Shown here: piece after piece, positions 1-11,519 of the stretch
Numbering within the stretch: position 1 is the first letter of the stretch
Layout: each line of letters starts with the position of its first letter
From: Diphasiastrum complanatum
Taxonomy: Eukaryota; Streptophyta; Lycopodiopsida; Lycopodiales; Lycopodiaceae
DNA length: 64,000 bases
Reading direction: 5' to 3'
NCBI GenBank assembly: GCA_029204225.1
Contig: CM055111.1
Span: 6,997,365 to 7,061,364, forward strand
Translations under genes and position numbers: made by a program
Notes under the pieces: generated by a model
The model's database searches: none
Told to the model about the DNA's origin: nothing
What the model saw: the letters and a program-made list of their open reading frames with translations, nothing else

Positions 1-169
1 GCTCATCACAAAAAGCCTTAAACGTGGTAGACATGTACTCTTCACCATTGTCACTTCTTAAGCACTTGATCCTTGTGGAAAATTGGTTCTCCCTTTCATT
101 CTTGAACTTAACAAAGACATCATACACTTCATCTTTGCTCTTTAGTAGATAGATCCAACAAAATCTACC
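1..169 (-). pseudogene. Ty1/copia integrase core fragment
   Basis: Read on minus, one open frame from about 169 to the window edge gives a typical copia integrase stretch: WIYLLKSKDEV followed by LRSDNGEEY. The Asp of RSDNG is the second acidic residue of the DDE catalytic triad. Integrase inserts the retrotransposon cDNA into the host chromosome. Only about 56 residues are visible because the frame runs off the window start and ends near 169 at stop codons. The sequence differs from the copia integrase at 2.1-2.8 kb, so it is another family. Family recognition is firm; the extent outside the window is unknown. Confidence 0.75.
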
Positions 170-289
170 ATTTAGTAGTACTACTTCATAGCTCTGCTCT
201 TCATGGCGATGATGATGCACGTTGACTCAGTCCTCCAAATGTTGATCCAACTCTTCTTGCTTAGTACTCACTTTGGATGAATATTCCTA

Positions 290-902
290 TTGCATGGGGC
301 AGGGGCAAGGGATGAGAATAGCCTTATGCTCTCTAGTGATAACACATTTGTTGAGAATAGCCTTATGCTCTCTAGTGATAATACATTTGTTGAGAATCTA
401 AACAACATTCAGATGGGCATGATAATAGCTCAATTGTTGCACTTTGATCATGTAAATTCATCTTTGAGAGTCTCAGGAAAAGATGCAACCATGTATGACA
501 AATTGGTCGAGATTGGGAGGCGAGGGCACAAGAGGGCTATTTTTCTTTCTACCAAGACAAGAGCTACAATTGAAGGAAACTATGAGAATGCAACAACATT
601 GAAATCACCTCTAACATATGATGGCATGATATACGACGGAGCCTATTTAATGGCGATAACATTGGGAAGTCCAAGCCAAGAGCTTCAAGTCTCTTTTGAC
701 ATAGAGACTGACATAACTTGGATGGGATGCAAGCCACATCACTACGAGGGAATAAATGTGCCTATCTTCAATTTTAGCAACTCATCGACATACAAGGTTC
801 TTCCTTGTTTATCTCAACCATGTCAAGCACTAGGAAATCGATGCCACAAGGGTGCATGTGTCATACACATGCTATATCTAAATAATTTTAGCTCTTTAAG
901 CA
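290..902 (+). pseudogene. Nepenthesin-like aspartic protease, 5' part (prodomain and first catalytic region)
   Basis: The open frame (290-919) matches plant A1-family aspartic proteases. A prodomain-like part (about residues 50-90) is followed by YLMAITLGSPSQELQ and then FDIETDITW, where the family has DTGSDLTW. The catalytic Asp is kept, but the Thr-Gly after it is replaced by Ile-Glu (DIE for DTG). Cys-rich spacing follows (LPCLSQPC). Homology with the second copy at 10.4 kb stops near 902, where the frame soon ends. The N-terminal region contains a 13-residue direct repeat. A 3' portion of the same kind of gene lies at 2777-3013 beyond a copia fragment, so this is a broken gene. The start at 290 is uncertain. 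Confidence 0.7.
314..391 (+). repeat. 39-bp tandem duplication inside the protease relic
   Basis: Two adjacent 39-bp units (314-352 and 353-391), differing at one visible base, encode the same 13 residues twice (ENSLMLSSDNTFV). The duplication keeps the reading frame. It lies in the poorly conserved N-terminal part of the aspartic-protease relic and is absent from the part of the second copy that can be compared. Confidence 0.9.
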
Positions 903-1176
903 TAAACAAATTTGTGTAAATTTATAATACTATTTTTTATCTTGATTAATATGAAAACAAAACTTGAAAAAGACAATATTACACTAATTTTCCATGCACA
1001 TCCATGAACAAATTCCCATTCTAATTCGGTCACCTCTTCTCCATTTTTTGATGCTTTTAGCATCGTATCAAAAACTCATTCATGAGTGCATTATTATGAA
1101 GGTAAAGGCTCCAAAGATTCTTTGTCATTCTCCACCTCTTTCCTTCTCTGATTGATATTTCTTCTTCATTTCAGTG

Positions 1177-1521
1177 TTATGTTTTTTTTTTTGGCTTCTT
1201 CATACCTTGTAGTCCACTTCCCTGTGGTACTTCACCCTTAAGACACTCATCTTCTTTTTCACACCACATTTTTGGACTTGCAGGATGCAATTGTGAGATT
1301 ATTTCAATGATATAAGACCAAGATTCTTCTACAAGCCAACCTTCTACAATACCACCTTCTGGCCATGCCTTTTTTCTCGTAAAGCCCTTCAAAACTTTCA
1401 TAAAATGCTCAAGGTAGAACATCCATCTTGTGTGCACATGTCTTGCAATTGGTACTTCTTTGACCAAATGCACTAGAAGATGAACTTGTATATCCATTCT
1501 TTTGAGAAAATCCACTTTCAA
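1177..1521 (-). pseudogene. DUF4218-type fragment of a CACTA (En/Spm) transposon
   Basis: The 114-residue minus frame has the layout of the DUF4218 domain found next to CACTA transposases in plants. It reads HLLVHLVKEV, then VHTRWMFYLEHFMKVLKGF, then KAWPEGGIVEGWLVEE, which corresponds to the family pattern RWMYPLER..KxLKxYVRNKARPEGSIAEGYLVEE. Both ends are abrupt and no transposase, terminal CACTA repeat or second exon is visible nearby. I read it as a short dead fragment. It lies between the two halves of the protease relic, so the gap there contains at least two kinds of mobile DNA. Confidence 0.72.
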
Positions 1522-2052
1522 GTTTGATATTACACTAAGTCGGTTAGCGCATAGAAATATTGAAATATCACATATTTATAGAAGTGTTTAAAAGAGTATA
1601 CAAACCTATTCATCGATGATAATTTGTAACGCGTATTTCATACATTATCATTGCAAAAACCTCAAATAGAAAGAGGAAGTATGAATTGAAACATCTTATG
1701 CCAATCATGCGATTTAAATATGTTTAGTCACTTGGTACTCGCATCACATCATCCGTGGATCAATTTTTGACATGCCAATCCATTAGTTGTGCCAAAGATT
1801 TGCATCAAAATAAATGTTGCAATTTTGGAATAATTGGAAAATGTCGTAATACTATTCGCGGCTCTTTATCTCCTTGTACGTCATCTTGATAACGTGAATC
1901 ATTATATGGTGGACATTGAAGCTTTTCTGAATGTTCACCTCTATATAAAACATGGTCTTCTGGACGTGAATGTATTGTGTCGTAATCTTTTGTGAGATTT
2001 AAGTGAGTAGCCTTGTGGCTAAATTCTGAGAAAGAGAGTAGGGAGAGCCTTC
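1522..2052. other. Intergenic, no gene recognised
   Basis: About 530 bases with stop codons in every frame. Nothing in it matches a family I recognise. The last 150 bases could be flank or leader of the copia fragment that follows, but no LTR end or primer-binding site is visible. Confidence 0.5.
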
Positions 2053-2776
2053 TTGAGTACCTTTGTTGTACTTGTGACTAGGATCCTATGCACAAAGGAG
2101 CTTGCACTCGGCCTTCCAAAAGCATTCTCAAAGTGTGCAGAAAAGAGTTGTGAGGCTTGTAGCCTCTCAAAGGCTCACAAGCTACCATTTTCTAATTTTT
2201 TTACTAGATCTTCTAAGTCATTAGGTCTCATTCATAGTGATGTGCACTCTTTTTCTAAAGAATCTAATGGAGGTGCATTAATGTATGTATCTTTTATTGA
2301 TGATTACTCTAGATACACTTGGATTGAGCTTTTGGATTCCAAAAGTAAGGTGTTTGAGTCCTTTGTAAAGCTCAAAACTCTAGTAGAGAATCAACTTGAT
2401 GCTAAAGTAGAAGTATTGAGGAGTGATAATGGTGGAGAGTACATCTCCACTAGAATGATAGAGTTTTGTAAATCCAATGGTATTAAAAGAGAGCTAAAAT
2501 ATACATATAGTCCTCAACAAAATGGTATAGCCGAGAGAAAGAATAGAACTCTTTGTGAGTGTGCAAAAGCTTTAAGGCTAGATTCTTCTCTACCTAAGTC
2601 ATTTTGGGGAGAGGCCATTATTTGTGCAATTTACTTATGTAATGGATTGCCATGTAAGCCCATTGGAGGCATAACATCTTATGAAACCCTATTTGGTAAG
2701 AAGCCAAATCTCAAAGATCTTAAAATATTTGGATCTACTTGCTATGTTTTTCAATCATTAAATACAAGAAAGAAGG
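2053..2776 (+). pseudogene. Ty1/copia integrase fragment (zinc end plus catalytic core)
   Basis: The frame starts within the HHCC region (CAEKSCEACSLSKAHKLPF) and then carries the integrase core. The acidic triad is visible as HSDVHSF (first Asp), LRSDNGGEY (second Asp) and GIAERKNRT (Glu). It continues through FWGEAIICAIYLCNGLP and LKIFGSTCYVF, normal for copia polyproteins. Similarity ends at about 2776, just after QSLNTRKKDD, where the next reading frame is aspartic protease. There is no gag, RT or LTR attached. The integrase core is unbroken over some 240 residues, so the fragment could be fairly young, but it is only a piece. Confidence 0.85.
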
Positions 2777-3013
2777 ATGATCCTACATTTGCTAGCATTT
2801 ACCCTTGGAAATGCTACAATACATTTGTCTCCTCCAAATACCTCACATCCTTTTATAGGCAGAGTAGTAATAGATTCGGTACTTCCATATACATATGTTG
2901 GGACTGGAATATTTCTGCAGCTAGCAAATGCTTTCAAACAAGCAACTTCAACATTAGAGGAGTTCTCAATATCAAAAAGACCCTTTGTAAAGATACTTTT
3001 ATTTTTTTTCTTT
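2777..3013 (+). pseudogene. Nepenthesin-like aspartic protease, 3' part (second catalytic region)
   Basis: In the frame shifted from the copia integrase, residues read GNATIHLSPPN..., GRVVIDSVLPYTYV and IFLQLANAFKQATS. This matches the second half of plant aspartic proteases, where the consensus around the second catalytic Asp is IIDSGTTLTYL. Here DSG is DSV, losing the conserved Gly. Similarity fades by about 2995. With the 5' part at 290-902 this suggests one original gene now separated by about 1.9 kb containing a DUF4218 piece and a copia piece. The exact original intron structure cannot be seen. Confidence 0.6.
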
Positions 3014-3564
3014 AGTTTCGACCATCACAAGGCTCAATTAAAATGCACAGATTTGAAATCTACGTAACGTAGTTCAAATTAACTAAAAAATAAAAATGCA
3101 ATATAGAAAACTTTGAAATTTGTGTCTGGGCAGCATGGACGCATCCCATTGGTTTCTTCTTCCTGCCCAACACGTGCTAATCTGCCCAATGTCAATACCT
3201 CAAGTTAAATTTACTTGACTATGTTGGTTAGTATAATGAAATTTTCTAACCATACTAGTTACAGTTATAGAAATATAGTATGTATAGTTACATAAAATAT
3301 GGTATACACAGTAATTGTGACTATGTTGGCATTCACATTAGATTAAATGTGATACGAAAAATTGAAATTAAGTATCAAATCAAAAAGATCTTTGCTTTGA
3401 AAATAGCAATGGCAAGGAGACCCAGATCTACAATCGAGTTTGTGATTCTTTACAATGAGAAAGATGAAGATGATAACTAGAAGCCAACAAAATATACAAA
3501 GAACTCATGGGTATTGCTGCATCCATCATCAAAGGGCAATTTTCGACAATAGAAAAGAGCAAAA
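3014..3564. other. Intergenic, short frames only
   Basis: No recognised gene. A 66-residue frame at 3280-3480 has a charged end (RRPRSTIEF, NEKDEDDN) and could be an upstream exon of the candidate spliced gene that follows, but no splice signals connect them convincingly. Confidence 0.4.
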
Positions 3565-4579
3565 ATGAATTACAAATCTTATTGGAAAGCAAAAATTTTG
3601 GAGTTTAAGACTACCCCGGAAGGTCAATCTATATCAGAAGTCTTAGTACAACATGTATATATGCATTCAGAAATCAAAGTACATGATATCAATCCTCATG
3701 ATCATCAAAAATGTAATTGTAAGTATATCAAAACATATGCACTCTACAGTAATCATAGGTGATTTTCTTTATTGATGCTCTTCAGATTATGATTTAAATG
3801 CTTCAACATTGTTTTTCTTTCAGATTTATATCCATCATGCATAAGTGAATGGGAGCCTGCACAATCACTTGCAGAAATATTAGACGTGATTTCCTCTGAT
3901 GTTGAAAAGCTGCAAAACAGAGGAAGAAGTCCAAAGGAACTTGCAGATTGTGGTATCTATTTTTATGAATCTTTATATACACCACAAACAGATGGAAGTT
4001 TTGGCAAGCTCGAAGCAATTCCATTGCCTAGTTTTCAAAGTGACGAGTGGCCTACTCCTGACAGCATTGTTTCTGAATCCTTGAGATGCAAGCTACTCAT
4101 TGATATTAGAAATGCTATGAAGATAAGCACAGGCTCAAAAATTGTTCACCTAAGTTAGTTTATCTCGTTAAATATATTTGTTGATTTTTTCTCGAGTGCT
4201 AGTGTTCGTAGGACACCAACTTTATTTGTTTGCAAGGATTTATCAGATGAGACTTTGTCAGATCTCATGGATCAAGGCTGGGATAGTAAAACAAATAATG
4301 ACATAGAATGCAGGATTAAAAAATCTTTTTTAAGATGTTAAACGGTCCTCTATATCTAAGGGACAACTTATAATGCTTTTTCGTCATCATATCAAAAAGC
4401 AAATGCTCAGTCTCACATTTAGCTACCAGAGATACAAGAAAATTGAAGGTACATGGCTACCACTGGATCAAGACTTTGAACTAAATGGTCACACAAATCG
4501 AATGGAGATAAGCATTATCTACAATGAAGAATATTTGACTATGGTTGAGGTGGAAGAGCATTCATTGGAAGCTTGATTT
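3565..4579 (+). pseudogene. Unrecognised multi-exon coding remnant
   Basis: Exon-like frame 3565-3718 is followed by a canonical donor (GTAAGTAT at 3719) and a pyrimidine-rich acceptor (TTTCTTTCAG ending at 3823). Removing these 105 bases joins the two frames in phase, giving a protein that continues to 4158 (YPSCISEWEPAQSLAEIL..., ADCGIYFYESLYTPQ). Further coding-like pieces follow at about 4219-4341 (LFVCKDLSDETLSDLMDQGW) and 4373-4579 (IEGTWLPLDQDFEL). I do not recognise the family. The later junctions are less clear, and a stop near 4340 suggests decay. It could be a degraded host gene or an unusual transposon gene. Confidence 0.4.
3719..3823 (+). other. Candidate spliceosomal intron (105 bp)
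   Basis: GTAAGTAT donor, AT-rich body, and a TTGTTTTTCTTTCAG-like acceptor. Excision leaves a split Tyr codon (T|AT) and preserves the reading frame into the downstream exon. This is the only splice junction in the window that is strong at both ends. Confidence 0.6.
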
Positions 4580-5008
<429 letters not shown>

Positions 5009-5329
5009 CCTATTGGTTAATTCTAACCTAAGCATTTAAAAAGTGGAGGAAACCCATTCAGTAATTGGAGGATCCAATTTGAAAATGAATTTTGGCGGGA
5101 ACCCCTACTTTATTCACTAACTTGACTTTTAGGCCCTACAATATTAAAAGTCCCGCATAATAGGCCTAAGGCCCTTTATTAACCTTTTAATCAAATAACT
5201 ATGTGATCATCGGGTTGGACTTACACTCGCAGAGGGTGCCAAAATCCCTCTCACTTATTATCTAGGGTTAGGGTTGCCTCAATATCCGCAAACCCTCCAA
5301 TAGTATCCCCCACCAAAACTGGTGGGCGG

Positions 5330-6130
5330 TCCCATATCACCTCACGAGGTTATTCATTTAGGGCTCTGGTTGGCCTCTCTTCTGATTTTGATAAGGTGGT
5401 GTTGCACCTTCTCCATGAATTCCAAGGGGTCGGTGTTAAAATCCTTCTTGTGTGGTAAAAAACACTTATTTGCACCTGCAATCCAGTTCGAGGTTGTCCA
5501 TGCTGTGATTCTGGACTCCCACGCTCCTGCCAACATTGTAGCTCGATAGTATAGCCTAGCTAGTGGTAGCTAATCCTGAACTTTGTCGGACGCCATCGGT
5601 GCATTGTGACCGAAAGCCAAGGCAATTATCCCATCGTGGTGATATGGACACCAACATTGTCAAGTCATTTGTAAAGAGCACAAATTGCCTAACAGTTGGA
5701 TCTGTCATATACTCAACAGCATAAAATTGAAACGTACGGTGGAAATCAACCAAGATTTTCCAGTTGTACTTCTAGTATATAATGGGCCAATTTGGAATGT
5801 GGATGCTAACTTTTTCCACTGGAATCCCCAAATCTTTCCATTTGTTTCATCGCAGCATTAGCACATAGTAAGGATCTACTCGCAATCGGTGAGGGCTTGC
5901 AACATAACTGATGATGGAATCTGGAGTTTTTTCAAAAATTGTTTTTTGCCAAACTGGTTGCTCTCCCAATGCAAGTATCTTGTCCAATTCTTTGCCGGCC
6001 TCGATCTCGGAGGTCTTGAACTTAATAACCCATCCACTCCTCAAGGACTTATGCGGATGTTGCTGCAAAAAGGTTTGCCCCTTGGTAGGTAATCTAGAAT
6101 TTGGACTTCTTGTCTGTCCACATGCTAAAG
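5330..6130 (-). pseudogene. Unrecognised coding relic
   Basis: On minus, frames 6068-5847 and 5753-5556 are in the same phase and separated by only two stop codons, giving about 170 residues of coding-like sequence (TPDSIISYVASPHRLRVDPYYV, then VDFHRTFQFYAVEYM and LTMLVSISPRWDNCLGF). A further minus frame at 5536-5354 (GAWESRITAWTTSNW, DPLEFMEKVQHHLIKIRR) could continue it after a frameshift. I recognise no domain. Amino-acid composition is protein-like, so a dead transposon or host gene is likely. Confidence 0.35.
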
Positions 6131-7405
6131 GTCATAGTTATATATTGCATGTTTATTTTACTTTAAAAGACATGCTCGTAGAACCCCATTACCATGAGTA
6201 GAGGCTCAACAAGGGTCATTCATTGAGCCACCATGCTTGTGCTAGGAAGAATCATGATGTCTGTTTTGGTTGGAACATCACGATGAATGACATACTACGG
6301 AGACTGAGAAGGAAGTATTGGTAGAAGACATGAGGAGAGTAGACAAATACTAAGAGTAAAGAGCACAAGAGTGTATCAGAAGGCTGGAAGAAAGTTTTGG
6401 TCACTGGAAAATTTGACAAGAGCTTCACTAGCACAAGTGAGAAATGAAATTGAATTCAGCACTTTTATAGGTGAATTTGGAGGGTCCATTAGACAAAGTA
6501 CTAGTTTGGTTCCTCAGTTTTGGACAAAAATTTGTAGGCATGTTCACTACTGTAAAATTAGCTTCCAAACAACTCAACAAAGGTTTTTGAACATCTGAAG
6601 TGATCCGCAAAGGTTCCGAAGATCTGGCGAAGTTAATTATTTGCCTAAGAACATCCTTCGCCTAGGTACTAGAGAGAATAAAAATTTTCAAGATTTGAAC
6701 CTATGTCCATCTAATTTTGGCATTATGAATCCATCTATCAGGTCGACGAAGGTCAATAAAGACTGTAAGATGCGCTCGGTGAAGGTTTTCAAAATGATAA
6801 ACTGTTGAACATTTGTCTGATCTCAAAACAGGTAGTAACTCTACTAAAGAACCTTTGCCCAACTCAATATAGGTAAATATGAGGTGGATGCATAATCTGG
6901 TAACTCGACGAAGGTTTCTAAGATTGTATGTACAAGAAATGACTCAAAAAATAAATTTCTGTCATTTTTTCATAAAGAAATTGATTTTTGAAAATACTTT
7001 CTTTCAACTTTTTCTGATCTGATGATTTTTTTCTTTTTTTGACTTTTGCTCATCATTTTTTTTCTCTATCTTTTTCCAAAAAAAAAAACCCAACCAAATA
7101 GTGAAAAACAAATAAATTGTAAAACAACAAAAGTAAAAATGATAAGGTGTCGGATCATGCAGTTTGAAGTGGCTGTCAAAATTTGCGTAGTCGGTTGCCA
7201 TTCACCGGAGTATCAAATCGTTTTCTATCCAAACACTTTAAAATAACGGCTCCATAGTTCAATGTTTATTTCACCTTGTACGGTCTTTCACTTGTAAACT
7301 TCGATTTAATACTAGATCTCCTTCCTTCAGATCCCTTTTTGTGTAATTGACGATCGTGCTATGCCTTGCGACAGGCTTTCTCTGATGCTAATGCATGAAC
7401 TGCCA
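6131..7405. other. Intergenic, degenerate CGAAGGT-like motifs
   Basis: No gene recognised. Between 6580 and 6930 short motifs of the type CGACGAAGGT or CAAAGGTT recur at irregular spacing (for example near 6608, 6741, 6779 and 6905). They are too irregular to call a satellite. The stretch 6940-7140 is rich in A and T homopolymers. Confidence 0.4.
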
Positions 7406-8650
7406 TCAATATGGTTTCAGAAATTTTTTGTAAAGCCTCATGACTCTTTGTAAGGATTTTGCATCATCCAACAATTCCATTGTTGCTATGCGTAAGGATG
7501 GTACTAAGAATTCAATCGACATCACTGCATCTAGACCATAGACAAGCTGGAATGGTGTTTGATTTGTACTACCTTTGTAAGCTATTCTGAATGCCCATAA
7601 TGTTGCATGTAGTTTATGTTCCCAATCAGAACGACTTGCTTCCACCATTTTTGTCATAATGTTGTAGAGAATCTTGTTGGAAGATTTAGCTTGGCCATTA
7701 CCCCTCGAATAATACGGAGTACTAGACCAATGAATAACAAAAAAGTCTTCCAACAGACACTTTATCATTTCAATATTTACAAGTGTGTTCCACGATCACT
7801 TACGATCTTGATAGGACATCCAAACCTAACATTAATGTGCTCATACAAGAACTTAGTCGTACATTTCGCATCTGTAACTCAAACTGCTTTTGCTTTAACC
7901 CACTTGGTCATATAATTTGTTGCAACGATGATGTATCGAGCTTGAGATTCTCTTGTCGCAGGATGAATAGGATCAACATAGTCAAGGCCCCATTTTTCAA
8001 ACGGTGCTTTTGATAGAACTGGATGCAAAGGTTCATAATTTTGCTATGTAGGACGACGTGCGCGTCGACAAACATTACATGACTGAAGTGTAGGCCACCA
8101 ACATCATGATTGCAAAAGTTTGCGAATAGTGATATCTGTTGAAAAATGTCTCCCGCCCATTCCATCATGTGAAAACATGATTAGTTCAGGTACTTCATGC
8201 GGCAAAACACATCTTCTCAAAACATCATTCATTCCTCGACGATATAATTGGCCTACAATCAATTGATAAGGTTGTGCCTTTAGAATCAATTGTCTCTTTT
8301 GTACTTTTGTCAAGGAGTCATTGGGTTGGCCTAGCATCAGATATTTAACAATATATGTTGTCCACTCAGGTACTACTTCAACATAGAACAATGCAACATC
8401 TGGTAGTTCAATAAAAGTAGCCATCTTGCAATATGCCCCGTATTACATGTCTTGTTCACTAAATAAAGTAACGGTTGGTCATCAGTATAAAATGCAAAAT
8501 GTGTTACCATTAGATAATGCTGAAACTTCTCCACAGAAAAAAACCATCACCAACGCTTCTCGTTTTGTTGTCGAATAATTCTTCTCAAGATCTGTAAGCT
8601 GTCTACTTGCAAACCTGATGGGATAATCTTTCTTGTATTCACTTGGTTAT
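7406..8650 (-). pseudogene. Ty3/gypsy pol remnant: RNase H end and integrase
   Basis: Read on minus from 8650. An RNase H tail (YPIRFASRQLTDLEKNYSTT) is followed by the integrase zinc region (LYRRGMNDVLRRCVLP, then HDGMGGRHF), then the core with frameshifts ([28 protein letters not shown]), and the C-terminal part (TPYYSRGNGQAKSSNK, WAFRIAYKGSTNQTPFQLVYG). At the third catalytic position the family has Glu (GQAES) where this copy has Lys (GQAKS), so the integrase is dead even apart from its frameshifts. The same gypsy family supplied the small fragment at 35.0-35.3 kb. No LTRs of this family are visible nearby. Confidence 0.85.
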
Positions 8651-10055
8651 GTGAACACGAACAATGATATACAAAGTTATGTGTCTCCTCATCTACAGTG
8701 GTTGCTAGACTGCAGTATCACATTCCAATTATATTTTTCAGAGATAGAATATGCTCTCATACAGGTATGTATATGGCAAGTAACTTCATAAAGAGATCAA
8801 ACGATAGGTTATACATATTTATAAACTCTCTTTACTAAGCTATGGGTAGATGCTTTATTTCAAATTTAGATAAATGCTGATTGGCATTGCTTGTGTTCCT
8901 ACTGCCATTATGTCAGAAACTAGAATCGAACTCGCTCACTGTCACAATTTGAAGGAAATGTCTCTCGTAACAAATATGACCTCTCACAGGATTCACTTGT
9001 GACTTCTATTCAGATTAGTGTTGCAAAACCTTTTTGGGTTGTTGGTTTACAATGCATTGTTGGGGTTTACACAAAGAGTAGTAAATAAAGACAATCAGAC
9101 GTAAGACTAGGAATAGGAAAAATGTTTTGTTTATGCCTATTGCAGGTTAATATCTCAGATTTTGGTCTTCTAAAGTAAATATGCCTAGATAATTATGGCT
9201 ACGAACTTTATGGTTTTTGGTTCTTGTTCCCATCAATAAATGCTAAAACCAATAACACAAGTATTGATAACCTAAGTGCCCTTAATGCACATGGATTTGT
9301 GCAAGGGATTGCTTCACTCGTAGGGATCGATACAACATGGAATTGCCTTGGTCCTAATGCAAGTGTTAGGGTAAGATACTTGGCCAATATAATTTTACGC
9401 AAGTATGGTCTTTTTTTTTAAAAGACACGACTAGTATTAAGAATAAATATAATAGTGCGATTGCTGGCAGACTCTTGGAAAGCACGGATATGCTCAGAAG
9501 CGTCGATAATGATACTTTATCTAACATAGGTGCAAATATTGGTATGGCATGGATTTTCCCCATATTTGAGTAACGATCCATGCTATCCCCTATTTGTAAA
9601 ATGCAAACTATTTAACACTATAGTCATTTTTCAAGTACACATGTTGCTATTCTGAAAATTGATATGGACAAGTACCATAAAACTGATCAGGATGGTGTAA
9701 TGTCCTGATACGGTGATAATATGGGAATGCCTATCATGATTAATCATCTTAAATAGAGAAGACTGGACTACATTTTTTCATCAAATACTTCAAGCTGTTA
9801 AGCTGCAAAACTTATTTTGTACATGGATAGCAACTAACATTCAGCGTTGACACTTGTCTTTCTCACTATGCTAACTTGTGCAGTTTTGTGTGGTGGGGAT
9901 GGTGGCAGGTACCAATTGGATGTCTTGAAATATGTTTCGGTTTATGGTGCTTTTTTTAAAGTACTGTATGCTTTTAGCTATGTTTTACTTTGTTGGTTAT
10001 AAATAACAGCTTAAAAAGATTTGGTCTTGCTTTTGCAAGAGGAGCTATGTTTTGT

Positions 10056-10059
<4 letters not shown>
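8651..10059. other. Intergenic, nothing recognised
   Basis: About 1.4 kb with only short, unsupported frames. No LTR ends, primer-binding sites or recognisable protein segments were found on either strand. Confidence 0.5.

Positions 10060-10135
<76 letters not shown>
10060..10135. repeat. (CT)n microsatellite, about 38 units
   Basis: Uninterrupted CT dinucleotide run of about 76 bases. Confidence 0.98.
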
Positions 10136-10138
<3 letters not shown>

Positions 10139-10442
10139 GACTTGTTGTTCATTAAGTAAGATCTCTTTATTCTGTTTAAGTGTTCATTGGTGTACAATGG
10201 AATAAATGTATGGCTCAATACATAAATATGCTAATTTAAATCAGGCTAAAGCAAACATTATGTTTTTTTCTATCAAGTACAATCATGTGTGCACTGATTG
10301 AGGAGTAGAGTGAAAAGAGATGTTGATTCTTAGATTCATTAGTTTTCTGGCTTAACTACTAAATCGCTTTTGTCAGTATATAACATGGGAGAACAATATC
10401 ATTTATACTGCACATAATTCTTAAAATTGAGTTCACTGAGTC
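10136..10442. other. Intergenic, nothing recognised
   Basis: AT-rich, with stop codons in all frames. It directly precedes the second protease fragment and shows no clear similarity to the sequence upstream of the first. Confidence 0.5.
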
Positions 10443-10915
10443 ATGACAAGAACTAGAATTGAAGGAAATTATGAGAATGCATCAACATTGGAATCACCTT
10501 TTACATATGATGGTTTCATATATGATGGAGTCTATTTGATGGTGATTACATTGGGAAGTCCAAGCCAAGAACTTCAACTCTCTTTTGACATAGAGGTTGA
10601 CATGACTTGGATGGGATGCAAGCATGATGTCACTGTGAGTGAGTAGATTAATCATGTACAAGGTTCTTCCTTGTCCATATCAACCATGTCAAGCTGAGGG
10701 AATTGATGTTGTATGTATCATAAACATGGAATATCTAAATAATTTTAGCTCCTTAAGCACCTTAGCATATGACACTCTCACAATAAAGTCATTGGATGGA
10801 AGTATTCAAGAATTAAAAAATTTCATGTTTTTGTGAGCAGATCATTTTTTAGGTCAATTCAGTCGTCAAGTCTTTGTAGGCATGAGCAGATCTCTCAACT
10901 TATTTTCATCTCAGC
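10443..10915 (+). pseudogene. Second nepenthesin-like aspartic protease fragment
   Basis: It is closely similar to 544-902 (TRIEGNYENA, GVYLMVITLGSPSQELQ, FDIEVDMTWMGCK) and shares the altered active-site triplet DIE instead of DTG. It then extends further than copy 1 into TLAYDTLTIKSLDG and LKNFMFL, where a TGA stands in place of the Cys of the family motif NFxFGC. After the stop the same frame continues as DHFLGQF...GMSRSLNLFSSQ, matching the family's GLGRGPLSLVSQ region. A frame change near 10640 and this stop show it is a pseudogene. The prodomain present in copy 1 is missing. Confidence 0.75.
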
Positions 10916-11519
10916 CATCGACAAATGGCCCATTAGGTCCAAAATATTGTTGAGATTCAAGGTGGGGTGATGCATAATTCGGTACTATTGTCAAACTGAC
11001 TTGGGCCACTTGATTGTTGTATGGACCTAGTGGTGCTGGTAGTGTTATACATTGGTGATTCATCGCTAGTCCAAGTTGTAATGCCACATTTGGTTCCCCA
11101 TGATGATATGGATATGAGGTCTAGAACTGAGCCCTCTTTTGTTTTCTAATCTCAAGGTTAAATAGACAAAATGAAGTTTGGTGTGAGGATGCTTTACACA
11201 TATGGCAATATCTATGTGTCAGCTTGAGATTTTGTTTCAAAACCAGACACTCATTAGAGGTATGGTTCCCGGGTACAGATTGGACACCATAAGTTTTATC
11301 TTCTTGGATATTGTTGTGGGTCCTCTTTTGCAATAGATGGTGATGTTACAACAACACCTTGCAAAGCCTTTAGTTTTTGATCAAACGGGGTTGAAATTGT
11401 TCCATCTACAATTCGTGAAGTTTGGTAATTTGCTCCATCAGCAAAGCATTTGAAATATTGGAAGTATTGGAGGTAGATGCAATAGAAGGAGTTGGATGGT
11501 GGGAGTTGCATGTGAAGAT
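10916..11519 (-). pseudogene. Retroelement gag-like fragment with zinc knuckle
   Basis: Two minus frames, 11511-11296 and 11333-11121, overlap at a frameshift. The second carries CHMCKASSHQTSFC, a perfect C-x2-C-x4-H-x4-C zinc knuckle of the nucleocapsid type. It is preceded by NHTSNECLVLKQNLKLTHRY, a common gag arrangement. Gag packages the element RNA. The lineage cannot be assigned from this piece. Reading continues weakly towards 10900 with stops. Confidence 0.6.

Noticed and set aside
2053-3015. Single 320-residue protein spanning integrase and downstream sequence
   Set aside because: After about 2776 the integrase frame is noise while another frame encodes aspartic-protease sequence, so the long frame is a junction artefact.
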